Source: Chrysaora quinquecirrha
Taxonomy: Eukaryota > Cnidaria > Scyphozoa > Semaeostomeae > Pelagiidae
Direction: 5' to 3'
Length of the DNA stretch: 64,000 bases
Assembly: GCA_014526335.1 (NCBI GenBank)
Contig: JACTAT010000170.1
Span: 248,139-312,138, forward strand
The position numbers were made by a program, and so were the translations under genes. This document shows, piece by piece, positions 12,333 through 24,009 of the stretch (positions are counted from its first letter, which is position 1; each line of letters begins with the position of its first letter). The notes below the pieces were generated by a model that searched no databases, was not told where the DNA came from, and worked only from the letters and a program-made list of their open reading frames with translations.

Positions 12333-12416
12333 ATTTGAATGTTTTACGTCAAAGCGGTATATCATTCGATGGAAAAAGGCCGTATATTTGGATGCCTCGT
12401 CAAGATATCCAAGAAT
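12333..12416 (+). CDS. Candidate symmetric phase-1 exon, 84 nt
   Basis: An acceptor (attgttttgcag) and a perfect donor (gtaagt at 12417) bound a frame reading LNVLRQSGISFDGKRPYIWM and then PRQDIQE. Two bases of a split codon open it and one closes it, so it is symmetric phase 1 and joins in frame to the exon at 5963-6117. The peptide is basic with a FDGKRPYIWM block; the exon at 23367 has a comparable LNGKKLKIFDF block, hinting that the two are paralogous cassettes. No named family recognised. Confidence 0.5.
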
Positions 12417-13360
12417 GTAAGTATATATTCGTGTTATTTTCACTAATAATACATGCACCTCTCTTTGACTTTGAGCTCATTAAATTCCACGAGGAAAATT
12501 TCACTACCTAAAGAGATGTACGAGATTTATAAGATTTACCAAAAATGACCCATGTATCTCCATCTATGATAAATTAAAAAGATCCATGATAAATTTTTAA
12601 ATATTTTACAAAATAAACGCAAAAGCAAACTCTCAAGCAAACGCATTCCCTGGAAAACGCCAGGCTTTCGGGTAAAATTGAGGAGGGAACGAGGAAAGAA
12701 AGTGGAGACAGTGTACAGATTCAATCAATCTTTCTGCTCATGGATGTTGATCTGATTAAGACATTTAGACGTTGGTTTTTAGCACATAGCCCCTTTTGTG
12801 CGTTAGCAAATATATAAACATATACATACACCATACACCCTTGAAATTCGTTCGGCATATATTGGATTGTATACACTGGATCTTATGTATCAATATCTTA
12901 GGTCCTGCCCAGGGGGTCATGCCAAGTCTCAATTATCAATATTCAGACTTTGTTATGTAAACTCAAGCTCACATCATCGGCATCAGTGAAACACATCTCA
13001 ATAAGAATATTCCTGATGATAAAATTGAAACTGAAGGTTTAAATACGCAAAAAAAAATTCGCCCAAATGGTAAAGGAGAGGGACTCGTTGTTTACATTGC
13101 TGAAACACTAACATCCCACAGGAGATTCCAATTTGGAAGTGGATGGCATTGAATGTATCTGGATAGAAGTTTTATTCAACATGTCAAGGCCTTTTCTCTT
13201 TGGTCATGTATATTGGCCTCCAGATACGTCAGACTATCTCCCAGAGAATTTCAACGACAAGTTTGAAACAATGTTTAAGGAAGCCTTGTTGTTGGGTGAC
13301 TTAAACTGCGATTGTATAAAAGTGCGAAATAACAGGCCTTTGAACTTGTTTCTCCCAGAT

Positions 13361-15801
13361 GGCTATCTTTAAAACCCGGAATGAGGAATCGGAACCGGAA
13401 TCGGAATCGGAATCGGAAATGCTATTTTAAAGACCCGGAACGAGGAATCGGAATCGGAACTGCAATCGGAATCGAACTCGATAAATTTAATTAATTTATT
13501 ACGTTGATTTGTAGGCTTTCTGAAAGATCTTAAGTAGGGACAAATGACAAAGCTGAACCAGAAAATAGATTGTGCAGATGTTTGTGTAATAGAAGTTGAT
13601 TATTTTCATCACAGATTTTTAAAAAAATATCCGAAAGCAAAGCATGTCTTCCCTCCTCAATTAATCGTCTCAACTCAATTTTAATTAGGAGCTTTTGAAT
13701 TCTGATGAACGAAGGTAACAGGAATCAACGAAAGAAAACAGCATTGACAATAAAAATTCAGAAAAAAAGATGAAAACGTCCAGAAATGTATTACAAACAA
13801 ACCTTCTAGTTTTTTGTCCTGTTACCCTGTCTCTGTACTCACGTAAATCCTTGCAAACAAGAACAAGATCGTGTGGGGGTCCAGAAGGTGGATTAAGGAT
13901 TCCTCCTCCGCAACCAAAGAAAGAAAATTCAAAATTCTCCAAAGAAAATTCTGGTAGATTGTACGTAGGTTTGGTTTTAGGCTTGGGGAGAGAATTTCCA
14001 GCATACATCGCCTTTCTCGACATGGCACTGAGTGCGGGGCGAATAAAATGTGCTCAGTTTTCCCATTGCACTCTTTGTTTAAAGTTATGGGTGGGCAAAA
14101 GGCAGATTACAATCTTAATAGTTATATCATCTTGTTTCTTTTTATTTTTGTTCATTGACTTAATTGCATTCTTGACTGAGCATGCATCTGGAGAGGTTAT
14201 GTAACATTATTTCATATTACTCATCTTCAGAACATTTTAGCCGTTTCCTAATTGAAATTTTCAATGACTTGACATTTGGGCTTCAGAATCGAGAACACAG
14301 GTTAGTAATTTCCAGTTTAAAAGGGCGAAAGTTTTCTGAACATAAATGAAATTGAATAATGTTGGATAACCTCTCCAGTTGCATACAGCTCAGTCGACAA
14401 TGTAATTAATGTCAATGAATAAAACTGAAAGGAAATTAGAGGATATATCTATCAAAGAAAGATTATAATTTGAGCAATGGTAATTTGACACTTAGGTTTC
14501 TCTAAAATTGGATAGGGCAATAATGATCTACAAAATTCTTAACCAAAGGGTATTTCACTCCTCGGAAAAGCGTACGAGACTCCTTTTCAAACAAAAGGAT
14601 TCTTGCAAGATTCCCACGAAAACTAAAGAGATGCCAGCAACAGCAATCAAACCAAGAGGGTCCTGAAGGGGTAACATGGGAATGGGATTGGCCTTTTTTG
14701 AGCTGGGAAAATGGGATTGAATTTACTGGGACTGGGATTTTGTCCCCTAGGAATGGGGAACAGAGAAAAAGATGGGAATGGGATTCGCTTTTTGACGTTC
14801 TAAAAATACATCAACAATGATTTTAACGCGTAGTTTTTAATGAAAATGTAGCTTATTAATGTTTTAAATGTAATAAATAACATTTCCACACCTTTCTACG
14901 TCTTTACACGCAGACTGAAAATGTCAGTTCAATGAGAATGAGTTATGCACATTGCATTACTCAGACAAAGATTGCAGTGAATATTAGATCTGTCGTTGTG
15001 GAAGTTAAGTACATTAATTCGAAAAAGACGGAGACTGGGAATGGGATTTTGACGAAAAATAGACTGGGAAATGGGATTAGACATCCCCCTTCAGGACCCT
15101 CAACCAAGGACTTGTCCGCCCATCAATCATCAATTTGTCACCATTGCAGCCCTCTCTCTTTTCATTTGGTTTACATGGGGTAAACCCAGAGCAGCGCCCT
15201 TGTTATGTACCCACATCGAAGAATTTAATGCTGAAATGGGTGCATGGAACAACTGTTTCACGATGTTATGGTTGCGGAGGAGGAATCCCTAATCCACCTT
15301 CTGGACCCCCACACGATCTTGTTCTTGTTTGCAAGGATTTACGTGAGTACAGAGACAGGGTAACAGGACAAAAAACAAGAAGGTTTGTTTTTAATACATT
15401 TCTGGACGTTTTCCATCTTTTTTTCTGAATTTTTATTGTCAATGCTGTTTTCTTTCGTTGATTCCTGTTACCTTCGTTCATCAGAATTCAAAAGCTCCTA
15501 ATTCAAATTGAGTAGAGACGATTAATTGAGGAGGGAAAACATGCTTTGCTTTCGGATATTTTTTTAAAATTCTGTGGTGAAAATAATCAATTTCCATTAC
15601 ACAAACATCTGCACAATCTATTTTCTGGTTCAGCTTTGTCATTTATCCCTACTTAAGATCTTTCAGAAAGCCTACAAATCAACGTAATAAATTAATTAAA
15701 TTTATCGATGTCGATTCCGATTGCAGTTCCGATTCCTCGTTCCGGGTTTTTAATATAGCCATTCCGATTCCGATTCCTCATTCCGGGTTTTAAAGATAGC
15801 C
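13361..15801. mobile_element. 2441-bp long-TIR (foldback, MULE-like) element with 9-bp TSD
   Basis: The element starts ggctatctttaaaacccgg and ends with its complement, ccgggttttaaagatagcc. The arms are inverted repeats of roughly 0.5 kb (about 13361-13915 and 15280-15801), including GGAATC-rich terminal repeats and a shared block encoding a fortuitous LVFCPVTLSLYSRKSLQTR peptide in both arms. The 9 bases ctcccagat occur directly before (13352-13360) and after (15802-15810). Nine-base duplication and long inverted arms are typical of Mutator-like elements; no transposase is visible, so it is non-autonomous. Removing it restores continuity of the CR1-like endonuclease region. Confidence 0.85.
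14656..15101. mobile_element. 446-bp nested MITE inside the MULE-like element
   Basis: The ends gagggtcctgaagggg (14656) and ccccttcaggaccctc (ending 15101) are perfect 16-bp inverted repeats, flanked by a direct repeat aaccaa (14650-14655, 15102-15107). Inside, (a)tgggaatgggatt-type motifs recur near both ends. No ORF suggests a transposase. The superfamily is unassigned. Confidence 0.7.
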
Positions 15802-17127
15802 CTCCCAGATGGTAACGTCTCCTACGAGAATCACTTAACTGACTGCAAGTTGAATTGATCTCGTCTTGACTGACATGACACCACACAACAATATAACAAA
15901 GAATATTGTATTTCAATCTGGCTGTAGCGATCATTGCATGATTTGGACAGACAGCGCGAAAATTAAATAGTTTACGATTCAAACATCGCGTTATAAGCTG
16001 CAGAAACTACAATAAATACAACAGTGTACAATTCACTAGCGACATGGAGGATGCTCCTTGGGGACAAGTCTGCACCTGACTTAGACAAAGCATATGGTAA
16101 TTTTGAATCTACAGTCACTGACGCGGTACAAAAGCATGCTCCTATGATTCAAAAGGAGGTGCATGGATTGCGTTGCCCAATAAAATAATTGATTATGAAG
16201 TTGCAGTAATCGTAATTGGTCTCTACACAGGCAATACCGAAATAAGGTCAATTTAAATGTTAGAAAAAGTAAAGCATTCTGTAATAGGGCTATGTGAGAA
16301 GAAAATGCCCACAATCCTAAGTAGCTCCTGAAAATGGTGAAGAGGCTATACCCAATTGGTGGCAATAGAACACTTTGCATTCAACTGCGTTTGATGTCTT
16401 TGAACTCACAACTGGACTCGCAACTGACAAAAAGACAATTGCCAACTCCTTCTGTCGCCATTTTGCTACATATGATGAAAAGCTTTGTAGTAATCTGCCA
16501 TCCATTTTCAGTTGGCGAAATGAATGTCATGACCGTTTTCAGTTTTATCTTATCACAAAGGGAAAGGTGCCCACTTTTTAATTGGAAATCAACAAAAGCA
16601 GCAGGCCATGATGATTTCCCCATTGAACTACGGATAAGATGCTACTCCGACTCTTGCTGAGCTTTTAACACACATCATAAATAGATCATTGACAGATTCA
16701 GTAGTACCTTGTGCATTAAAGGTTGCCAAAGTGCTACACCTTTTCAAGTCTACAAATATAACATCGATGGAAAACTATCGACCTATCTCAATATCACCAT
16801 TAATTTCAAAGATTTTAGAAAGAGTGGCCTACAATCAACTATCGTACTACTTAGAAAATAATGATCTCATAGCATCATTACGATTGTTGGTTTTTGAGGA
16901 AGATTAACACAGAACTCGCAGTCACACCTTTTACAGATAGGATTCGTCTTGCCATAGAGCAAGCCTAATTGACAGGCGCTGTTTTTATAGACCAACGGAA
17001 AGCATTTAAAACTGCAGAATGTCAAAGCTATTATTTTATGGAGTGACAGGAAGTGAGCTCATATGGAGTATGGCAGGACCTGATTTTCTGCCTAAAGACG
17101 GTCTTAGATGACTTTTAACATATTAGT

Positions 17128-17570
17128 ACAAAGCCTCATGTCCTGTTCATTGATTTTGCAGATGTTTATGGCAGCATCAAACATTATAAAATGATAAGTA
17201 GAACTCTGAATGATTATTACATCCCCACTACGTATTGTAAAATCGTCGAATATCTATATGAAGGAGCATTCTTTTAAATCATGTGGAAAGAATTTGTCAA
17301 ATTTGTCATCACGAGTGGTACAAAAACAGGGGATCCATTAAGCATCGTCATATTTCTGATGATACTTAACAACGTTCTTCAGTCGGCCTTCAATTATGCC
17401 TTAATAGCTCTTAGCATTAAAGATGAAAGAAACATAAACCCCTTACCTATCCATTCATATGGGGATGATGTCACGATGACTCCTTATGATTTTAAGATGC
17501 TGAAAGAAATGTTGTTACATGACTGTAACAAGCCAATCGAATGGGTGGAAACATGGAAACATTTACAAAA
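17128..17570 (+). mobile_element. Second LINE RT fragment
   Basis: A separate RT piece begins abruptly after the CR1-like relic: HVLFIDFADVYGSIKH (block A with FxD), then TSGTKTGDPLSIVIFLMILN (the GxxQGDPLS-type block) and IHSYGDDVTM (the catalytic YxDD-type box, here YGDD). One stop interrupts it before 17281. The TGDPLS signature differs from the SQGSxLGP type of CR1, so this is another LINE lineage. It is truncated at both ends. Confidence 0.6.
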
Positions 17571-17704
17571 ACCACTGTCTCAGCACTGGTACAGCCGTGT
17601 CTCAGGACTGGCCTCCCACGTATTGCTATATGGAAACAAAACGTCGCAACACTTTCTCAGCGCTGTTTCAGCCGTTTCTCGGCACTTGCACAGCCACCCA
17701 TGGC

Positions 17705-17714
17705 TATATAAAAA
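17705..17714 (+). promoter_or_regulatory. TATA-box-like motif
   Basis: TATATAAAAA follows ggc and precedes a GC-richer stretch, like a core promoter. No 5' exon is recognised downstream except the micro-exon candidate at 17987. In AT-rich DNA this is weak. Confidence 0.2.
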
Positions 17715-17986
17715 CGAGGCTTCCAGTAACCTTCTGTCTGTTTTCGTTTGAAAATATCTATTTCCTCTCCCAGCTGTGTAGTTCAATTCCAGACTTGCGT
17801 TGCGTTAAATTATATAACACATTCTGATTTTGATTGTTTATAAAATCTTTCTTCAACCCATCCATGACCCTTTGAAATTTTCGAGGACTTTCTGCCTAAA
17901 TCGTTAACCGAAAAGGTTGATTGGCAAATGGAAAGAACGGTTTTCTTTTTATTGTGATTTAACACTTGGATTTTCTTATTTTCTAG

Positions 17987-18001
17987 TTTTGAACAGCCTG
18001 G
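17987..18001 (+). CDS. Candidate 15-nt micro-exon, phase 1-1
   Basis: The acceptor ttcttattttctag and donor gtgagt (18002) enclose ttttgaacagcctgg, i.e. two bases, four codons (LNSL) and one base. The downstream intron begins with atgaagctacg after a short spacer, which also follows the micro-exon candidates at 27949 and 30045, so all three are related copies. Very short exons are hard to prove without transcripts. Confidence 0.35.
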
Positions 18002-18129
18002 GTGAGTAAATGAAGCTACGTTTGTATGATATATTTTATGCTTTCCGTCTTTCAAGACTATGGTTCTATTTTGAGGAAAGAACCTCTCGCACCTTTCGCG
18101 TTTATTCTTGCAGAGGTTTTCAAACATTT

Positions 18130-19470
18130 AAATTAGCGAAGGGAAAACAGTTATAAGAAATGCTCCTCTCTGTGTGAAATCAAAGTATAACAATTTCCTG
18201 TCTAATATTCATCTAATACCTGATGCGTGAAATTGATGATTCTGATACCTGAAAGTTTTTTCCACTAAAGCGTCCCATTACGCTCAAACTGCGAATGAAT
18301 TCCAAAAATATCACGTTATTTTCTTGTTGCGAAAGTTTGTTCCCGCTGATTTCATAAAGTATCATTACCTAATTTATTCATGAGATGATTTTGTCAACAA
18401 GCTGTAGATTTCTTAATTTTGTGCCTCTTTACAAACATTTTTCGAACGTCTGTTTTCTTGCCGAAAATTGGTTTGTAGCTAATTCAAGGAGACTCGCTGA
18501 CGAGTGTCATATCGCAAGGGGAATGCAAAAATAGTTCGATTTAATTAAAGTTCGAGCTATCTGAATAAAACTTTAATTTTTCGCCTCAGATTTGGTTTTA
18601 GTAGCCACTTAACTGTTGACATTTTGTATCCCACCTAGCTTTGGATACGCGGGTCAACTTGTTTAAGTAAGCTCCAAGGCCCGCATACTCTCTGGTATAG
18701 AATAAGCCCCCTTCTGACAAATTCTAATGCTCACTCTTATTAAGACCCCCCGTTTATTAATTTTCTAGTTTTTTCGAAGATATGAAAATTTTTTACGACA
18801 TTGTGAACCTTACATTTTTCACTAAGTATAACGAATGCTAGTTTGCCAATGCATGTTTATTGTATGATTTGAAAGACACAGTCGAGGCTTCAGCCAAAGG
18901 CAGCTGTTTCTGCCCTTTGTTTTAACTGAGTATTTTTGAAGGCAGTCTGCCCTTAGTTACTGGAGCTGAGCACAAACATGTTGAATTCACTGTATTTTCT
19001 TCACTAAGGCAAATTTTGATCAACTAACATCATTATAATCAAAATGAAAAAAGAGCCCCAATATTTCTTCCATCTCCCCGCTTTTTGTATTTCGCCAAAG
19101 TGTTCGAGCCACACCGTTTGTTAAGATCCCCGTTTACTCTTTTGAACTTGTTGTATTAACATTAAAAAACCATGCACAACCGAATATACATGGCTTAGGC
19201 TGGTTTGTTTTTAATGCGAGCATGTCCATTCTATTTCTCCTGTTTTACATTCTTTACAGGGGATAAGTAAACTAACTTAGTCCGCTACATTACGGTTTGT
19301 CTGTTTTCATATTGACCAGCAAAAAATGAATTTTGATTTTCAACAATAAAATGCACATGAAAATTTTCTTTGCGTAAGTCCTTGAAATAAGAATTTATTA
19401 TTAAAATTATGCTCAATACCGAAAGGATCATTTAATCATGACTTTAGGATTTGATTTTACTTATAATGTT
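18130..19470. other. No gene seen
   Basis: Presumed intron. No repeat or coding similarity recognised beyond AT-rich sequence. Confidence 0.3.
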
Positions 19471-19480
19471 AATTCCGAAG

Positions 19481-19654
19481 GTTGGAGAAATATTAGTGGG
19501 GGCAAAGTAATATACATCACGAATTTTGGAGACAGAACGTCAGCTAAGGAGTTACAAGGAGTACTTGAGCAGCATACCGGAATTACCTCCGTTGAAAAGG
19601 TCTTTTACAGAGAAGGAAATTATTATGCACATGTTTTGCTCAAAGATTCGAAAG
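19481..19654 (+). CDS. Candidate exon encoding an RRM-like domain
   Basis: The open frame reads WRNISGG, then KVIYITNFGDRTSAKELQGV, then LEQHTGITSVEKVFYREGNY and YAHVLLKDSK. KVIYITNFG fits an RNP2 strand, the next part a helix, and YYAHVLLKD an RNP1-like strand, so an RRM-type fold is plausible. The donor is gtatac at 19655. The acceptor is best placed after aattccgaag, giving symmetric phase 1 that joins the exon at 12333; the alternative after actttag would create a TGA at the junction. Similar to the 5963-6117 exon. Family by pattern only. Confidence 0.5.
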
Positions 19655-19659
19655 GTATA

Positions 19660-21090
19660 CAAAGCTAATAGATATATACAAGCCTTGAGCCTATTATTCC
19701 AACCATTTGTTGCTAATTTCATTTTGTTATTAGTATAAACAAAAATTGTATGTTTACAAAAGCATTTCCTGCTGAAGGCACAAGTGTGTTAAGCCAGCAA
19801 GTCCTCTTCTTTCTTAGACTAATTACTTGAGGCGTAGTTGTCGCTATTGAGTATAGGCTGGAAACTCAAACCAGACTCGATTTTTCTTCAGAAAAAATGG
19901 TCAGAATCGTCGAGTCTCGTTTCTAACAAAACAAAATGGTGCAATTTGAGTGGAAAGATGCCAACCTGCGAAATGCCGACTAGAAATTCACACTTTTCGG
20001 AACGATAAATGTAAGAATAGTATAATTGCGAAGAAGAAAGTTGACTGCAATCATACTTTTATAGGCTGCCAAATATTTTTTAGCTACAGATACCGATTAT
20101 GAAGAACTAGGCCCTTTTCTCATGTCATGCAAGACTTTGCCATGTGCATGTTTAGGAGAAATTTATCAACATAAACCTGAATATTTCAATATCTCAAACA
20201 TATCTATCTGAAGGTATGGCTGTTAATTTTCACCATAGTCAATAGAATAAACAGTGTTTATTCTATTGTCCATGTTTTCACTTTCTGCAATATTCGTTTG
20301 GTTGCTTTTTGTTTTTGTTAAAAGTCGCTCACAGGTTGGGATGACATCAAAGAAACATGTGGGAGAAAGATAACGAGCCAATCAGAGTGCCGGATTTTTG
20401 GGTTCTGCAATATGATTGGGACTCAAAAAAGTTGGAGTCGCTGATCAATTGTTCAGCTTTTTCAACTTTATGTTTATGAGTCCCACTTTGAGCAAATTTA
20501 AGGTCATTGCCAAAGTTTACAGTTTCCTGGTGAATTGTGGGATATTAACTTTGTATCAATAAATTAAAGACCAAGGAAGGACCCTCGAGGATCCAGAATT
20601 CAATTCAATTAATAGCAAATTCGAGATTTGACAAGTTAAGCAACAATCTAAATAAACAATAATCTTAGAAGTCTTCGAAAGAACTCTAATAACTCTTCTA
20701 CTTTCTTATAGCTATGAAAAACTGCATTGGAAAATAAAACCATTGATTTGAATTATAATCTTCTTGATTAAGTTCTTCTTATTCAAAAGTTCGGCCTAAT
20801 ATAACTCGGCTTAATTGGCACCTTTCTTTAAGCTCATGTACTTCGAAAAGAGCAGAGCTCCTCAAATTCGTTCCTAGCGATATTTGTTGTTGTTGTTTGC
20901 TCAACCCGCTAGAGATACAAATAGGAAATTACAGTGTTAGAAGCGGTTGCAAACACGAGGTTGCAAGTACGATGCTGCATGGCTGCAGTGCTCTAGATAC
21001 TTTATTTAACCCCACTGTTTTTTGACTTGTTATTGGACGAAGGTTTCTATGCAAACACTTTTAAAATCATTGAAACTTTACAAAGATTGC
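19660..21090. other. No gene seen; contains a perfect 29-bp palindrome
   Basis: Presumed intron. 20240-20268 is a perfect inverted repeat with 14-base arms (caatagaataaaca) and a one-base centre. Nothing else recognised. Confidence 0.4.
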
Positions 21091-21092
21091 AA

Positions 21093-21990
21093 CTTTTTAT
21101 GTTCGAAGAATTTCGAACATATTGGTGTGGGGTGAATGTCACTCACTAACTTACTAACTAACCAACGCTTGAACAATGGAAAACGTGTAACAATAGGGCC
21201 ATTGTCAAGAATGCCATTAGGGCCATCGTCTCGGTCATTGATGCGCAATTTGCGGTTAGTTGTTCACAATCGCGGCCTGCAAGCACTTTTGTCAATCTGG
21301 GGTCATGTGACAATTGACTCATCCTTGTTTATACTTTATGGAACTGGAAAATTGCCACTTTGCTTTGGTAAATGACATTTCACGCATTCTCAACATTTAT
21401 CAAAGAGTTTTGCCAAAGAGCGGCAATTTCAAAACAAATCGTCATTATTATTATCCTCACGATGAAAATCGTCATAATAATAATAATAATGATAATAATA
21501 ATAATAATCATCATCATGATTACCATCACCATCATTGACGGTGTGCAACATCTAAAGGAACGGCACCACCACAATCACCCCTACCAACCAGCATCATGAT
21601 CACCCCTATCACCACAACCGCAACCAGCCCTACAACCATCACCTGGACCACCCCTATCACCACCACCACAACCACCCCTACAACCATCACCTCGACCACC
21701 CCTACAACCATCACCACGATCACCCCTATCACAACCACCACAACCACCCCTTCAGCACCACAACCACCTCTACGACCACCACCATACCCACCATACAACC
21801 ACAATCACCCCTACCAACCAGCATCATGATCATCATGTTCATTAACATCATCATCATAACAACCACCATTATCATCATAATCATTATCATCATCGTTGTG
21901 AATACCGATAAACATCTTTCATCATTTGACCGAAATAGCTATATTCAACCAGAGTCGTTCTTCGAACATGCCCATAGGGCCCCTATGTTT
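21093..21990. repeat. Dispersed repeat with microsatellite core, copy 1
   Basis: It begins with a palindromic tgttcgaagaatttcgaaca, runs through a non-repetitive part, an AAT/CAT tract (about 21465-21540), a long (ACC)n-rich tract (21560-21830) and a second CAT tract, and ends at gttcttcgaacatgcccat followed by agggcccctatgtt. About 90% alike to 50801-51685. The termini share an inverted tgttcgaagaa, suggesting a non-autonomous DNA element. ORFs through the (ACC)n tract are low-complexity artefacts. Confidence 0.65.
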
Positions 21991-22813
21991 TGTAAATGTG
22001 CTAGCTTACGCTGCTTAGTTTTATTATGAAGAAATGGCATAATCCCGACAAAAAACCGTCATGATGGACAATGAACGACAAACAAAATCTTCAACACTTG
22101 GGCTAACAGGATTCAGGTTTCCCATATGAACACTGCACTCTACAATTTTAGAAATAAAAAGAATAGAAAATATAGCAATGAAAACGACAACAGATGACCT
22201 TCATCAAGGACATGAAACGTCTTCCCCTAGTGTCCGGTCTTTTCACAAAGTCTTCGACGACGAAGGGCGTGGTTTTCTTGAGGTGGCATTGTCAAATATA
22301 TCTTATATAATTTGATGGCAGAAAAACCTAATCCGGTAACGCTCATTTGCTCACCTGAGTGATTACCTCTCCCGAATCAACAGCCGATGATGACTTGAAG
22401 AAGCGCTGTATCTTAGTTTTGGGCTAGGGCATTTGTAAGTTTTTTCTCTCTTTAAAAGGAACACTCGAGATAGGAAAGCTGATAATTATCTACAGACAAC
22501 GAACAATAGCAAAAATTTTTTTATTTTTTCACCAATTGAAACCAAAATGATTTATATTGATACCCTTGCAAAAATTATTAAAAGCCATTCTTTGAACACC
22601 TTTCATGGCGATGGCCTATTTCTTCTGTATATTTTGATCTCAGATAAGCCTAAATCAGTAGCGCCGACTGAATTAATACGCGGTTTATTTCTCGAAGAAT
22701 TGTTCCATCTTATTCTGGGGGGACACATTTGCAAGGGCGCCCTCATAATGGCTTTGTTAAAAGGGACGTTCGTTTGAGGGCCTTACTTATTCGGCACCTT
22801 GTGCTTACTTTAG

Positions 22814-22825
22814 ATAATACGGAAG
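22814..22825 (+). CDS. Candidate 12-nt micro-exon, phase 1-1
   Basis: The acceptor cttgtgcttactttag and perfect donor gtaaga (22826) enclose ataatacggaag: two bases, NTE, one base. Length and phase match the micro-exon candidates at 27949 and 30045. No transcript support. Confidence 0.3.
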
Positions 22826-23366
22826 GTAAGAAGCTAATAAATATCTAAAGACCATGAACGAAGGCGACAACTATTTTCGGCTAATTCTTTACTTTTCACT
22901 CATGTAAACCGAAGATGTATGGAATACCCTTGCAAAAACATTTGTCGCAGGAAGCCTACAAAGACGAGTCTTCAATACGGCATTATTTCCGCATTAAAAA
23001 CTTTGAAAGAATTCATTGAAAAGCGATAAGTTGGACACTATACACGAGATCTTCAACGGCTAGTTTCTCGTATGGTCTTCAAGATCTTGAAGTTTTTCGT
23101 ATAAACAGACCTCTTTCTACCAGTCAACATCCTTTCGTTCAAGCCTGTATGAAACCGAAAAATTAATTTTGTTTCTGGCCATTGATAATTTCATTCAATA
23201 TATATTTCTATTGAATATTTACCCTGACTTTGTTGCATTTCTTGTGGGGGTCTTTAATTTCTACTTCTTGCAAATGGTTGCCTATTTATTTTCCGTGGTT
23301 TATTCTATTGTCCTTTTTTTTGATAATTCTGATTTTTTGACTAACTTTTTATTTATTGTTCTGCAG

Positions 23367-23438
23367 CGGTAAAGAAAATGGTCAGAAGATCAATATCCCT
23401 TAATGGGAAAAAGTTGAAGATATTTGATTTTGCCAAAG
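23367..23438 (+). CDS. Candidate symmetric phase-1 exon, 72 nt
   Basis: The acceptor ttattgttctgcag and perfect donor gtaagt (23439) enclose a frame reading VKKMVRRSISLNGKKLKIFD followed by FAK. It opens with two bases of a split codon and closes with one, so it continues the phase-1 series from 19481-19654 (joining codon GCG, Ala). The peptide is strongly basic, and LNGKKLKIFDF parallels FDGKRPYIWM in the 12333 exon, suggesting an alternating pattern of RRM-like and short basic exons. Family unrecognised. Confidence 0.5.
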
Positions 23439-24009
23439 GTAAGTGTTATTTTTTTCCTGACAATTCGTGTTTCGATTTGTGACTAATGAAATACTCCAGC
23501 CATTCACATACGGTCCCGTTGCATGTTTACGTCCATGATAAATTCCTCAAAAATTTGGTGTACTCCAGACATACTAAGTTGTCTCCAAGCAAAAATTGCA
23601 ACATCAAATACTGACAATTGTTAAAATTCTGTATTCAATTCATTACCTCAGGCATACAGTATGTGATCAACGAGAATCTTAAATTTTGATGACATGGAAT
23701 CTTTTTTATGACGTAAACCCAGGGAGTGTACTTGAAAGAAATTTTGACAGGGGGTGCTCGATTTATTTTTTGGGTCTGAAATTTTGGATTTCCTTACTTT
23801 ATTTGGTTTGGAAAAAACTATCTTATTTTTCTGGGAGCGAATTTTCCATTTATTTTGTTGGTGGCTTAGATTTCCCTTAAAGTCATTTCAAGGTGTCTAA
23901 CGATATAATTACGTCTAGTTGTCTAACGATATTTTACAGGCACAAAATAATGTGATTCTTCTCTTCCTTCTTTCGTTATCGGATTTGATGGTGAGGAAAG
24001 CACTACCTC

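Larger units (their letters stand above)
12940..17100 (+). mobile_element. Degenerate CR1-like retrotransposon split by a later insertion
   Basis: Endonuclease blocks run from an ISETHLNKN-type motif (about 12985) through the 13133-13372 segment with FLFGHVYWPPDTSDYLPENF and LLLGDLNCDC. They resume immediately after the inserted element at 15802 with the next endonuclease block (SYENHLTDCKL). The RT follows: an upstream NSFCRHFATYDEKL block (about 16440), VAKVLHLFKSTNITSMENYR and PISISPLISKILE (16720-16815), and TGAVFIDQRKAFKTAE (about 16975-17020). Multiple stops and frameshifts make it non-functional. The break at 13361/15801 carries a 9-bp duplication of retrotransposon sequence, so the retrotransposon is older than the inserted element. 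Confidence 0.75.

Noticed and set aside
13770..14204. 144-aa ORF and its counterpart at 15481-15266
   Set aside because: The same inverted-repeat arm read twice; no codon or family support.
21532..21829. Thr/Pro-rich and Val/Gly-rich ORFs
   Set aside because: Low-complexity readings of an (ACC)n microsatellite on both strands.
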